From positions 142,541,986 through 142,605,985 of the forward strand of contig NC_080571.1 of the NCBI RefSeq assembly GCF_030247185.1: a stretch of DNA of 64,000 nt. Direction: 5' to 3'. The notes below the pieces were generated by a model. That model was not told the DNA's origin. It saw only the letters and a program-made list of their open reading frames with translations, and made no database searches. Made by a program: the position numbers and the translations under genes. Source of the DNA: Malaya genurostris. Its lineage: Eukaryota > Arthropoda > Insecta > Diptera > Culicidae. Each line of letters begins with the position of its first letter. The stretch's first letter is position 1. Positions 21,419 through 32,771 of the stretch are shown here, one piece after another.

Positions 21419-22663
21419 CACAGACTAACAGACATGACAGTATGAGTAAATTCTAATAAAAATTATTTTTCGTGATGCACTAGTTCCACCTATATTGTAC
21501 TGCGCGAACTATTTACTATCTGTACACCCCTTGTGTTATGTAAAAGTTTTTTTACTAGTTGGTTTCCCCTCGTTTGTCAACACCGATCAGCTGCTTGCAG
21601 GGATGCCTGATTTCATCAAAATATTTGAAAATGAATCGTCACAATGATTTATTGGATTACGTTGATAATATATTTAACTTTTTCTTGATGTTGGAGGGTA
21701 ACCATTTATTCGACTCAAATTTGTTCATCTAGACTATTTTTTATTGTGTTGGTAGTTTTCACCCGAAATTAAGTGGCGGCAGACCAGAAGCAAGTAAATA
21801 TTGTAACAAAACGGGTTCGATTTTTTATTGAGTTGGAGGATGAGAAGTAGGCGCAATTATGTATATAGTTTAGGCAATATCAAAGATAAACTCAAGATAG
21901 AGTAGTCTGCGATTTCTTAGGTATCATTTGAATAGGACCCCTCGATGAGCTCGGTTCACTGTCAATTTGAGTATTTTGAAGCAAAACAACAAGTGTCTGA
22001 TCACTAGATGCGTCGTAACTATGACAATGATTGTTTATGTTTGGAAAAATATCAAGTTACAGTATGAACGATATTGAGAAATTTCGCTTTATATCAGTGA
22101 TTCTTAGAATAAGAAAGTGAAAACTACTTAGAACCATTGTCTAGAATTTATTTAGTTTGTTATAGCCTCATCCCATGAAGCATCAGTTGTGGCAAGAAAT
22201 CATTATATGCTGAATGTAAACATATGTGTGCTTCCTTTCTAACTTGTATTGTTTCCATGGCATTTTGTCGGAACTAGTCGACGCTTGTTAACGGAGGGTC
22301 AATAAAATTACATTATTACTGAACCAACTGGTTCACGATTACTGACCCAACATTTTTCAATGAAACGTATGGAACATTGTAATCTTCAGTTTATCTTTGG
22401 CAATATGTATTAAATCTGTATCCTGCATGAAATTCGCATGGACGTATACAAATTAATACATTACAGGTAATTCTGTATGAATGGCAACTCTGTTGGTAAA
22501 TGAAAAAAATAAAGACAGTCTAGATGACAGACATGATGTTTTTGATAGGGTAACGTGGCGCCATCATGACACATGTGAGTACTGTCCCAAATAATGGAAT
22601 ATTCGAAATGACCGTTAAAATGATTGAAGAATCAAATTTGAGTGTCCTGTCTGTTAGTCTGTG
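21419..22663. mobile_element. CACAGACTAACAGACA element, copy 2 (7-bp TSD)
   Basis: Same TIRs as copy 1, flanked by ATTCGAC at 21412-21418 and 22664-22670. It is inserted in the LINE ORF1 and itself contains the 519-bp element 21881-22399. Nearly identical, in inverse orientation, to copy 3. Confidence 0.9.
21881..22399. mobile_element. MITE with CAAAGATAAACT ends, 519 bp
   Basis: Ends CAAAGATAAACTCAAGAT and ATCTTCAGTTTATCTTTG are inverted repeats with one mismatch. GCAATAT is duplicated at 21874-21880 and 22400-22406. Copy 1 of the host element has the uninterrupted site GGCAATATGTATT near 17611, so this is a secondary insertion. It also makes a 7-bp duplication and has CA...TG ends like its host. 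Confidence 0.9.
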
Positions 22664-23916
22664 ATTCGACCTTCGATACGAGAACTTGAAGGCTTGCTTA
22701 AGGAGCAAATGCATCTTGACATTAAACGTGTTCATTTACTTCAATGCAATAAGACGAATAATGTTGTTTAGATCCAGTTTTATAAAGAGTTGAATGCAAT
22801 TCAATTCGCAAAAGACAATAACAATGTGCACTATGTGGAGCACGAGAACATTAAGTACAACACTCCAGTATATATGGAAGTCAGTGCTATAGAAGTGCGT
22901 GTGCATGATCTTTCCTCAAGCGTCACTGATTCTTACATTCGCAAAACTATGTCCCAATATGGAGAGATTCTCTCTATTGAAAAAGAAAAGTGGAAGAACT
23001 TTTTTCCCGGTATTCTAAATGGCGTACGTTTGTTACGTATACACTTGAAGAGGCCTATACCGACGACACGACCTGCCACTCGACTATTAAAACTGTATCG
23101 CAAATTTAACTACCCCTCAGTAACTGGTAATGTCAAAACGAAATCGCTTGAAAAAATGTTGGAACTGGCAACACAAGTTGGTAAATTCTTGATTTTGAAA
23201 AACAGTTACCAGTAGCCTTGGTAACTACATAAGGCAAGTAAACAAAAACAAGAGATTCTCACTTAAAACGAAACCACTGAATGTAGTTGGCCCGCTGGTA
23301 GGTATTAAATTTATTATTTCAGAGAGTTTTGAGTCATTTTGGCTTATTTTTTTTTTAATTTGAATCTTTTTTTTTAATGAACTGGGACAATTTCGTCGCT
23401 GCCACAGAGAGGAAGGCTTTTATCATTTCATATTCACAGCTAGAAAGTTGTATTGTCGGGTGGTAGTGAATGATTTGCCTATAGGCACATTTACAGCGCG
23501 CAACTGTGTTTGGAACTCAAAATAATGCGAATTAGGAACATAAAAAAATTGTTTTATGCAACTATCGTAAATAATGTTTTTAATTGAATAAAGTTTACTC
23601 GTAGTAAAAGGACATACAAACGAAAATAAAAATAACATGATATTGAAAGAATCGGTTGTCCTTTTCTGACAAAATCAAAATGAAAATAATTATTTAAAAG
23701 CAAAAGTTATTAAAGCATGAAATAAAAATACATATATTTTGAAAATAATTCAAGAATATCTTAATTTTTTTATTACCACTAGCGTTTTTGAGAAGTTGAA
23801 AGTGTTTCTCACTGCAATTTATTGTTAATTTCGTTTGGTATTCCGTGGACATGTCTTGGATCGTTTTTAAGAAATGAAGTGAACAATCAACTAAATTATG
23901 TATATCTGGCTTAAAT

Positions 23917-24006
23917 TTACATATTACTGTTCGTAGGAAACGAATAGAAAGATACTGGATCTCCTTCACGACTGAAACACCCAGCAACGCAACAATGTCT
24001 TCCCAT
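23917..24006 (-). pseudogene. THAP-like zinc finger, N-terminal fragment
   Basis: From an ATG at 24006 a 29-codon frame reads MGRHCCVAGC, a short linker, then VSFYSFPTNS before a TAA. The Cys spacing near the N-terminus and the VSF-x-x-FP motif match the start of THAP DNA-binding domains (Cys, about four residues, Cys, then an F-P turn), which are found in P-element transposases and in host regulators. The rest of the domain (Trp, second Cys and His) is lost to a stop and frame change, although the neighbouring frame 23694-23987 continues coding-like. It lies inside the 23062-24845 transposon. Confidence 0.5.
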
Positions 24007-24378
24007 TATCGAAAATGTTTTCCTGAACTATCAAAACTAAGCATTGCATGCTGCCACTGTAATTCTCTATGACTAACAAAATTCATATTTAAAAATGAAG
24101 GAAATGATCTGTAAAAACATGGTAACTATCACATAGCAACTAGTCAACAAACTAGAAGATTACGCTACAAAAAGAATCATGAATATTCGGACTTCTGTGT
24201 ATAATATCACAAGATCAATGTATAATTTAGAAAATGTAAATATATTTTCTACATAGATACGGTAATTACGGTATACGATCAAAACCTACGTAGTAATTAT
24301 TATTTGTATATAATAACAAAAACAGTGGAAGTAATCATCTTGAAACCGCTTTAGTTTCCGTGCAAAATGTCGCATTAC

Positions 24379-24564
24379 CTCACTCTGGCTGGTTTGGTAA
24401 CCGTGGAACTGCAGGATAATGACTTGTTAAACTGCTCTATTTGTTTGCCCATGTCCAGAAGCATTTTCGAAGTCGGCGAAAGAATGTTAACTGCAAACAG
24501 AAAATTTTTATTTAATAATAAAATTCAAGCATTCACCTGCACTCAGCTTCATCATAATTTGCAT
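24379..24564 (-). CDS. Possible small spliced frame inside the transposon
   Basis: Exon 24537-24564 (ATG at 24564; MQIMMKLSA) ends in CAG|GTGAAT. A 46-base intron ending TTTCTGTTTGCAG joins in frame to exon 24379-24490 (VNILSPTSKMLLDMGKQIEQ onward), which ends GAG|GTAATG. Such a short intron is at the lower limit for insects. The product family is not recognised. It could be the 5' part of the element's own gene, upstream of the THAP-like frame. Confidence 0.3.
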
Positions 24565-25420
24565 CGATGATGATTAAAATTATTTAGTTGCTCTCCGGAA
24601 TTCACTAAATAACCGGAATAGACTCAAAAATAAAATTGGTGGAATTATTCCACAACAATTTTAAACTGTTTGTTTACTTATTCTGATGCTCCTTGGTAAC
24701 TAGTTCATAGCAACCTAAACAGTGTTGCTCGAAAAGTTAGTTTTTGTCATTTTCAAGGGGTCGCTATATTTATGGTAACTGGTGGTAAATCGCTCACGAA
24801 CACTTTTTATTCCGATTTTTCTTCGGAGTGTCTGGTCGTGTCGTCGCCTATACCTTCCTATGTGATTTTCGGTCAAGATACAAGAATTCCGTGCAAATCA
24901 CTTGTTACCTATGACAATCAGATGACCACATGTCAATATTGCCAAAAAGCTGTTCACTACGATAAGCCATGTGATAAACTGGACAAGGAGACAACTACAC
25001 CAAAGGGCAACGGTGCTTCCTTCACACCAACCCCAAGCAACCCCAGTACACCTGTGACAGCCACCAACAACAATGAAGCATCCCCTTCAACGAAACCATA
25101 AGTATCCCCTATAGAACAAAGTACACCAGCTGCAGTTAACAACTTCCCCACCAACCAATCAGCAACTGCAACCAATGTACAACAAGGCGCATCTACAGCA
25201 ACTCTTAACGAGCCCAAGACGATGAAGCAATGGATGATGAGATAAGCCGTGGACGAAGTGACCCCCGATCCTCGTTGGATGGAAATGGAAACTCATCTCC
25301 CCCTAGAAAAAGGGTGACAACGAGATGCAATAGCAAAAAAAAATTTTAAGTAACAAAAATGTAAGCCAATCGGCCACGTAAAGCTTTTACGCAAAAAGGC
25401 CAGAATAAAAATTTCATTAC

Positions 25421-26385
25421 AAAACAAAACTTCATAAACTATTTCGAGTTTGTTTGTATCAGTACATCATTTCTAATTAAATTTAGCTATTGGTTAAACT
25501 TATCAACCCATGGAATTAGAACTAAGTCTTAAAAGGAACAATTATTAAATTCAAACTCCAATTATGTTTATGAAAAAGCAAAGAAGTTTCATGTATGGAA
25601 GGTCACTTGTCCATCTTCTCTGTGTGACGAAGAGCAAGCAAAATTTCTCCCCTCGCACTGACAACTTCAACGAGAGCTCTTCTCTTTCACACATATACAT
25701 TACTGTTATAAAAAGTATGCACGCATCATGAGTGCGCGTGTTTATTTCCTTTCATCGCTTCCACTGAATTCTCACCAAAGTGCTAGAGCGGAGCTATCAA
25801 ATTCTCTAAGGCAAATGCAGACACTTTCACAGAGGTGTACACGCCGGTGAGCTCTCTGGTGTATGGTTTGCGTATAAGAAGCGTGGGGCATGCAAAATCA
25901 GCAAAATAAAGCAATTTATCTTTGAATTTTCGTTTTTCCTTGCAAGTTTTTCATAGCAAGGCCAGATCTACTCTATTTATTGAAGTTCACAGAAGTGTTC
26001 GCTCCCCATCACGCGCCTGTGATCACTTGGGTGTATTTAGACAAGAGCACGTGAGAGCGATTCATGCGAAGAGAATGTGGTTCTCTCGCACCAGCTTCTT
26101 TCAACACAAGCACGCACTCAAAGTCTGTTTAATGGACACTGAGAAGAAATGCGCTTTCTTCTTTGTGTGGAGCACACTAAATGTATCCGCAGTGTAGAAA
26201 TCTCAAAATGTATCCGCAGTGTACTCTTTGGACGTGAGTGGATTTCTCATTTTGTGGAACATATCAATCTACATGAAATGTTCTCTACCGACACATCGAT
26301 CAATTCCATAAGCACTACCCGACTGAATACAATGGATACAATACGTCTTTTTAATCTGCTGAAAGGCTTCGAATATGTATTAAGC
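25421..26385. other. Unassigned DNA
   Basis: No gene recognised. Frames at 25922-26197 and 26149-26550 have no domain before the gypsy relic begins. A TTATAAAAAG box occurs near 25705 and GCAAAATAAAGC near 25899, so an old LTR could lie between about 25580 and 25920, but no partner copy exists here. Confidence 0.3.
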
Positions 26386-26830
26386 GACACTGCAGGAAAA
26401 TTATCTGGACCACCAGCTAAAGTTCATTTAGAACCAAAAATATTTTCTACATTCGCCAAAGCACATAATGTACAGTATGCATTACGGAAGCGATACGCTG
26501 AATCTTCAAGAAGGTGGATTCCCCCGAGTGGGCATCATCGACTCATATAGCCGTGAAAAAAATGGAGAACTGCGAATCCCCGGAAACTATAAACCAACTG
26601 TCAACCCGCGGATGAACAACCCATACCGAAGATAGAAACGATTTTCGACAAAAGGAATGGCGCTACGTTGTTTTGCCATTTGGACTTGACCGATGCGTAT
26701 ACTCATCTCCCGATATATGACGAGTTCAACCATATACTTCTGTCCGATAATTTTGAATGGACATCTCTGTCGTATCCTTTTCAGTTCGTCTCAATCGCAC
26801 AAGACATCTTTCTTCGGCAACTGTTCTTTA
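26386..26830 (+). pseudogene. Gypsy-type pol relic (RT, K02A2.6-like)
   Basis: Frames over this stretch encode GPPAKVHLEPKIFSTFAKAH, then HIAVKK, GNYKPTVNPRMNN and DLTDAYTHLPIYDEFNHILL. The last is the RT motif with the first catalytic Asp, in the variant typical of K02A2.6-like Ty3/gypsy elements. At least two frame changes and small deletions separate these pieces, and the FxDD box and everything beyond are missing. Confidence 0.7.
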
Positions 26831-27185
26831 ATAACTTCTCGATTTTAATTTTCCATATTTCTAATATCTCTGTCATAGTTTCCAAGTATAGCTTACTTCG
26901 ATTCTCTCAGTCGAACATAGTCAAGCTGTCAAGTTTTCTCGATCATAAGCATACTAAGCATTCCACATTCATTCTTATAATTTTTATAACCATTCTGATA
27001 TACACTACATATCTTCTCACCTCTACTCTATTAGTAAACATGATACATATTTTTGTAATCAAATCTTACATAAAAATTAATATTTGGAACATACATTGTT
27101 TTATAGATACCAACAACCCAAGCAACTAAAAAGTCGTCGATCAATCGTTTCAGAGTATCTGAAATAATCCATTTTCAAATCCATT
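26831..27185. other. Unassigned DNA before the I-clade insertion
   Basis: AT-rich; the open frame continuing from the gypsy relic to 27129 is low-complexity and not coding-like. Confidence 0.35.
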
Positions 27186-27637
27186 AAAAGTTCACTTCAT
27201 TCGTATCCGAATGTTCGAAGTGAGCACACGCGTTTTTTTAACAATCGACATCGGTAAGACGAAGGTGCCTATCACAGCAGAGGCTGTAGTATAGGCATTA
27301 AATAAAAGTGATAAAAAGTAGCATCCCCGCAAGTGAGTTCTGTCTGTGCACCGGTTTTGTATCGGTATCGACAGTAGACGCTATTGTGCTATCCTCGGGC
27401 AGCAGTTATTTCTATTGTTTGCTACCCGCATCGCAGCAGCCAAATCCTGAGTCAAGGTCACGCTGAAGCAGTGAAGGAGTGAAGGAGCAACTCACCTAAC
27501 AGCTTACTGTGACATACTGTTAAGTATTTTCTCAAACTTTTTCTTTCAACTTTTACTATTCATATATTTTCTTTTCATTTTATTTCTTTCTTTCTCATTT
27601 CAAGTGCGGGAGACTTCTTTACTCCCGCACTTTAAAT

Positions 27638-29098
27638 ATGAATATTGATGACAGTGGGGGTGTCTCGGAGGAGGGCGAAGCTGAACGAATGAACGAAGAA
27701 CATTTAGAGGCTGAGTTTGCTTCCGAGATGCCATCTACCCCTCCTATACCATCTCCCCCTCCGATACTATCTCCCCCTCCGATACCATCTCCCTTTCCGA
27801 TGCCATCTCCCTCTCCGATGCCTCCATCTCCCTCTAAGATATTGCCTGCTCGCCAAAAAGTTTACCAAGACGATGGCTCGGGGGGTCCGTGGGTGGTATA
27901 CTTCCGGCCCAAATTAAAGTCTCTCAGAGTTTTAAATATTGCTCGGGACCTGGAAAAACATTACTCGGCAATAAAAACAATAGATAAGGTTTCGCCAAAC
28001 AAGTTACGCGTTGTTGTGTCCGACCTGAAGCAAGCAAACGAGATTGCTACCAGCGAGTTGTTCACGAAGGAGTACCGCGTGTACGTCCCGTCTCATGTGG
28101 TGGAGATCGACGGTGTGGTCCGTGACGAAAGTCTGACAATCGAAGATCTGATGAAGGACGGGGTAGGCCGTTTCAAAAACCCCGACCTTCAACCAGTGAA
28201 AATTTTGGAGTGCAAGCAATTGCACTCCAAATCGATAGATGGTAAATTTTACCAATCGGACTCATTTCGCGTGACTTTTGCCGGATCTGCACTTCCAAAT
28301 TATTTGGTAGTGAGTGGAGTTCGTCTACCTGTTCGGCTGTATGTACCGCGGGTAATGCATTGTAAAAGCTGCAAACAGCTAGGTCATACGGCAACCTATT
28401 GTTGCAACAAACTGCGATGCGGCAAATGCGGAGAGGCCCATGAGGACGATCTCTGCAGAAGAGCAGTGGAAAAGTGTTGCTACTGCGGGGAGAATCCTCA
28501 TGATCTTTCGGTGTGCCCTACGTACATACAGCGTGCGGAGAAATTGAAGCGATCCGTGAAAGAACGTTCCAAACGTTCTTATGCGGAAATCTTAAAAAGA
28601 ACCACTCCATCGACCCCTGAGAACCCGTTTGCAATCTTGCCAGTTGAAGAGGATACCTCTGACGACCCAGGCGAAGGACCTTCCTACACACAGGTTGAAG
28701 GAAGCAGGAAAAGACAAAATCTGGCTTCTCCCAAGCTTCCTCGTAAAGGCCTCAGACTGTCCTCTTCGTCACAAAAGAACCAAACGGAAACAAAAAGTGC
28801 TGACTCAAAACCGAAGCAAACACCTCCTGGGTTAAAAAAACTTAGGGATGATAAGGAGTGCCCAGCACTTCCTGGGGCATCAAAAAACCCGAATGACCCC
28901 AAAGCACAACCAGAAAATCCAACAAACGCTGGATTATTGAAATTTTCTGATATCGTGGACTGGATATTAACAGCCTTTAATATTACTGATCCTCTGAAAA
29001 GCTTCCTAACTGCTCTACTGCCAACAGTAAGGACATTTTTAAAACAGTTGACTGAACAATGGCCCCTCCTTGAAGCGATCGTATCTTTTGATGGATAA
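27638..29098 (+). CDS. I-clade LINE ORF1 (gag-like RNA-binding protein), 486 aa
   Basis: Intact. An acidic N-terminus is followed by a Pro/Ser-rich repeat (residues about 34-66), an RRM-like region (WVVYFRPKLKSLRVLNIARD, about 85-150), and three consecutive zinc knuckles: CKSCKQLGHTATYC (242-255), CGKCGEAHEDDLC (261-273) and CYCGENPHDLSVC (281-293). The C-terminal half is polar and basic and ends with a hydrophobic segment. In I-type LINEs this protein coats the RNA template and assembles the retrotransposition particle. The stop codon overlaps the start of ORF2. Its open state, while ORF2 has stops, suggests recent inactivation. Confidence 0.88.
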   Translation: MNIDDSGGVSEEGEAERMNEEHLEAEFASEMPSTPPIPSPPPILSPPPIPSPFPMPSPSPMPPSPSKILPARQKVYQDDGSGGPWVVYFRPKLKSLRVLNIARDLEKHYSAIKTIDKVSPNKLRVVVSDLKQANEIATSELFTKEYRVYVPSHVVEIDGVVRDESLTIEDLMKDGVGRFKNPDLQPVKILECKQLHSKSIDGKFYQSDSFRVTFAGSALPNYLVVSGVRLPVRLYVPRVMHCKSCKQLGHTATYCCNKLRCGKCGEAHEDDLCRRAVEKCCYCGENPHDLSVCPTYIQRAEKLKRSVKERSKRSYAEILKRTTPSTPENPFAILPVEEDTSDDPGEGPSYTQVEGSRKRQNLASPKLPRKGLRLSSSSQKNQTETKSADSKPKQTPPGLKKLRDDKECPALPGASKNPNDPKAQPENPTNAGLLKFSDIVDWILTAFNITDPLKSFLTALLPTVRTFLKQLTEQWPLLEAIVSFDG

Positions 29099-32000
29099 TT
29101 TACCACTGAGAATCGAAGATATGATCATTGTGCTTCAGTGGAATTGCAGAAGTATCATCCCAAAACTTGATTCTTTCAAACACTTAATACATACTCATAA
29201 TTGCGATGTATTCTCCTTGAGTGAAATTTGGCTTACTTCTAACATCAACCTCGACTTCCATAATTTTAACATAATCCGCCTGGACCGAGAAGACTCTTAT
29301 GGAGGGGTACTTTTAGGGATTAAAAAGTGCTATTCATTTTATCGTATTAACCTCCCCTCGACACCGGGAATTGAAGTTGTTGCTTGCCAAATTAATATTA
29401 AAGGCAAAGATCTATGTATAGCTTCTATCTACATTCCTCCCAGAGTCTCGATAGGGCATCGTCGGCTTGCAGACATCATAGAACTTCTTCCTTCACCGCG
29501 GCTGGTTTTAGGGGACTTTAACTCGCATGGTACAGGATGGGGCTGCTTATATGATGATAATCGTTCTTCGTTAATCCAAGATCTGTGTGACAACTTCAAT
29601 TTGACAATTCTAAACACGGGAGAAATGACACGGAACCCTAGACCGCCAGCACAACCAAGTGCGCTGGATTTATCCCTTTGCTCGACTTCGCTACAGTTAG
29701 ATTGCAAGTGGAAGGTAATCTGTGATCCTCACGGTAGCGATCACTTGCCGATCATAGTTTCTATCACCAACCGTGGAAGACCATCGGAAACAATCAATGT
29801 TTCGTACGATTTCACACGAAACATTGATTGGAAACGTTACGCGAGCTCGATATCTGAGAAACTAGAAACATCACAGGAGCTTCCTCCGGAGAAAGAGTAT
29901 ACATTTTTGGCTGGCTTGATTCTTGACACCGCAATTCAAGCTCAGACGAAACGAGTACCTAGCGCGCAAACTAGTATGCGTTCTCCCAACCCATGGTGGG
30001 ACAAAGAGTGCTCAGAGCTGAAAACGAAAAAAGCTTCAGCCTTCATCTCGTTTAGAAAGAACGGAACTCCAGATAATTATCGGAAATACGCGGCGTTAGA
30101 ATTTCAAATGAAAAGTCTGATTAAAGCTAAGAAACGCGGTTACTGGCGAAGGTTTGTTGACGGATTAACGAGAGAAACAGCAATGAGCACTCTTTGGAAT
30201 ACGACCCGTCGCATGCGCAATCGAAATCACGCGAACGAAAGCGAGGAATATTCTAACCGCTGGATATTTGATTTCGCTAAGAAAGTATGTCCTGATTCTG
30301 TTCCGGAACAGAAGATATCCCGCGTCGCGACATTGAATACAAACGAAACACCGTTTTCGATGGTAGAGTTCTCACTTGCGCTCTTGTAGTGTAACAATAG
30401 AGCCCCGGGGTTAGACAGAATTAAATTCAACTTGTTGAAAAATCTGCCCGACTCTGCAAAAAGGCGCTTGTTGAATTTATTCAACAAGTTCCTCGAGGGT
30501 AATATTGTCCCACACGAATGGAGAGAAGTGAGAGTTATTACTAGTCAAAAACCTAGAAAACCAGCCTCCGATCACAATTCGTATCGGCCGATTGCTATGC
30601 TTTCCTGTATTCGGAAATTGTTGGAGAAAATGATTCTCTTCCGTCTAGACAATTGGGTCGAAACAAATGGATTGCTTTCAGGTACATAATTTGGGTTCCG
30701 CAGGGGCAAAGGAACGAACGATTGTCTAGCGTTGCTCTCAACAGAAATTCAAATGGCATTTGCTCGTAAAGAACAAATGGCATCAGTTTTCCTAGACATC
30801 AAGGGGGCATTCGATTCAGTTTCCATTAACGTTCTATCTGAGAAGTTGCATCAGCATGGTCTTTCACCAGTTTTGAACAACTTTTTATATAATCTATTGT
30901 CCGAGAAACACATGCATTTTGAGCATGGTGATTTGACGACAAAGCGATTCAGTTACATGGGTCTTCCTCAGGGCTCATGCTTAAGCCTCCTTTTATACAA
31001 CTTTTACGTAAATAACATTGATGAATGTATCAACACATCTTGCACGCTAAGACAACTTGCCGACGACAGTGTTGTGTCTATTATAGGACCCAAAGCTGCC
31101 GATCTCCAAAGACCATTGCAAGATACCCTCGACAACTTGTCGACATGGGCTTTTCAAATGGGTATCGAGTTCTCTACGGAGAAAACTGAGCTGGTTGTAT
31201 TTTCAAGGAAGCGAGAACCTGCGCAATTACAGCTTCAACTAAGGGGTGAAACCATAGCTCAGGTTTTCACATTTAAATATCTCGGGGTCTGGTTCGATTC
31301 CAAAGGTACCTGGGGATGTCACATTAGGTATTTGAAACGAAAATGCCTGCAGAGAATCAATTTCCTTCGTACAATAACCGGAACTTGGTGGGGCTCTCAC
31401 CCAGGAGACCTGATCAGGTTGTACAAAACGACGATATTGTCAGTAATGGAATATGGATGTTTCTGTTTCCGCTCCGCTACGAATATTCATTTCATTAAAC
31501 TGGAAAGAATTCAGTATTGTTGTTTACGTATTGCCTTGGGTTGCATGCAATCAACCCATACGATGAGTCTTGAAGTGCTGGCGGGCGTCTTACCGTTGAA
31601 AAACAGGTTCTGGGATCTCTCATATCGACTGCTAATACGATGCGACATTTTGAATCCGATGGTGATAGAAAACTTTGAAAAGCTCGTCGAGCTTAATTCA
31701 CAAACCCGTTTTATGTCCTTGTATTTTGACTACATGGTTCAGAATATAAATCCTTTTACGTTTGTTCCCAATCGTGTTCATTTTTTGGATACTTCTAATT
31801 CTACTGTGTTTCTCGACACATCCATGAAAGAAGAAATTCGTGGAATCCCGGATCCTGTACGCCCTCAAGAGATCCCAAAAATTTTTAATAATAAATTTAA
31901 AGAAGTCGACTGTAATAAAATGTTTTACACTGACGGATCATATCTAGACGGGTCCACTGGCTTCGGTATATTCAATGTAAATTTCACCGCTTCCTATAAA

Positions 32001-32771
32001 CTCAGTGATCCAGCTTCAGTTTACGTCGCAGAACTAGCTGCAATTCAGTATACCCTTGAGATCATTGACACTCTGCCCACAGATCACTACTTCATTGTAT
32101 CGTACAGTCTCAGTTCCATTGAGGCTCTCCGTTCAGTGAAGCCTGGAAAGCACTCACCGTATTTCCTGGGGAACATACGGGAACAATTGAGTACTTTATC
32201 TGCAAATTCATGCCAGATTACCTTGGTTTGGGTCCCCTCACATTGTTCCATACGGGGCAATGAGAGGGCGGACTCGTTAGCCAAGGTGGGCGCACTAGAA
32301 GGTGATATCTATGAAAGACCAATCCGCTTCAATGAGTTTTTCAGTTGCTGTCGTCAGAAAACTCTAGCTAGCTAGCAGAATACATGGAATAGTGGAACTC
32401 TGGGACGATGGTTACACTCAATAATCCCACACGTATCGACGAAAGCTTGGTTCCGGGGGTTAGACGTGAGCCGAGACTTTATTCGTGTAATGTCAAGGCT
32501 CATGTCTAATCATTATATGTTCAGCGCGCATCTCCGTCGTGTGGGGCTCGCTGAGAGTGGTGTCTGCGTTTGCGGTGAGGGTTATCATGACATCGAACAT
32601 GTTGTTTGGACATGTGTCGAGTATTGTGATGCCAGGTCCCAACTCATAGGTTCCCTTCGGGCCCGAGGTATACCACCCTTCGTACCAGTCCGCGACGTCT
32701 TGGCAACTCGAAATCTTCCTTATATGACTCTCATCTATAACTTCTTGAAAACTATCAATGCTCAAATTTAG
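29070..32771 (+). pseudogene. I-clade LINE ORF2: endonuclease, RT, RNase H
   Basis: One frame throughout, with stops only at 30387 (TAG), 30687 (TAA) and 32373 (TAG). APE endonuclease: QWNCRSI, SEIWLT, LGDFNSHG and SDHLP. Reverse transcriptase: FLDIKGAFDS, GLPQGSCLS and LADDSV (catalytic DD). RNase H: FYTDGSY, AELAAIQ and GNERADSLAK are present, but the position usually occupied by the third acidic residue reads VSYSLSS instead of the usual SDSLSS, a likely loss of catalysis. The C-terminus has a CCHC-type cluster (CVCGEGYHDIEHVVWTC). ORF2 would nick the target and copy the RNA there by target-primed reverse transcription. Start could be 29070 or the downstream ATG at 29091; both overlap ORF1. 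Confidence 0.88.

Larger units (their letters stand above)
23062..24845. mobile_element. DNA transposon with 9-bp target duplication, THAP-like frame inside
   Basis: Inverted ends GACGACACGACC (23062-23073) and GGTCGTGTCGTC (24834-24845), flanked by GCCTATACC at 23053-23061 and 24846-24854. It interrupts the LINE ORF1; excising it with one target copy rejoins the KRPIP-SYVIFGQ reading frame. The interior contains minus-strand coding-like segments (THAP-like frame and a small spliced frame, listed separately), so this is a decayed protein-coding element and not a MITE. Confidence 0.8.
21290..25350 (+). pseudogene. LINE ORF1 (LOA-like) protein, broken
   Basis: The N-terminal part (PPTRKNTIVVDFRQ) stops at the first insertion and, after it, continues as IRELEGLLKEQMHLDIKRVH, an in-frame TAG near 22768, then LNAIQFAKDNNNVHYVEHEN, IEVRVHDLSSSVTDSYIRKT and FFPGILNGVRLLRIHLKRP. 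The second insertion splits the protein between KRPIP and SYVIFGQDTRIPCKSLVTYD. A single zinc knuckle follows (CQYCQKAVHYDKPC), then a Thr/Pro/Asn-rich segment and a basic tail (SSPPRKRVTTRCNS). A small frameshift near 21412 and another near 25217 also disable it. The family is the nucleic-acid-binding ORF1 that accompanies LOA/Lian-type LINEs in mosquitoes. Confidence 0.75.
21240..25420 (+). mobile_element. ORF1-only LINE remnant (LOA-type ORF1), interrupted twice
   Basis: Coding sequence for a single ORF1 protein runs through 21290-21418, 22664-23061 and 24855-25350, with the intervening DNA explained by two transposon insertions having target duplications. The ORF1 stop at about 25350 is followed within 20 bases by a 3' end containing CAATCGGCCACGTAAAGC and an A-rich tail, with no ORF2. 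The 5' limit is uncertain. Confidence 0.7.

Noticed and set aside
23694..23987. 97-codon minus-strand frame as an independent gene
   Set aside because: It overlaps the THAP-like frame in another frame within the same transposon and has no recognised domain alone; mentioned under that element.
26668..27129. 153-codon plus-strand frame
   Set aside because: Only its first third (RT motif) is meaningful; the rest is low-complexity AT-rich sequence after the relic's break.
28684..29106. 140-codon minus-strand frame
   Set aside because: Antisense shadow of the I-clade ORF1 C-terminus.
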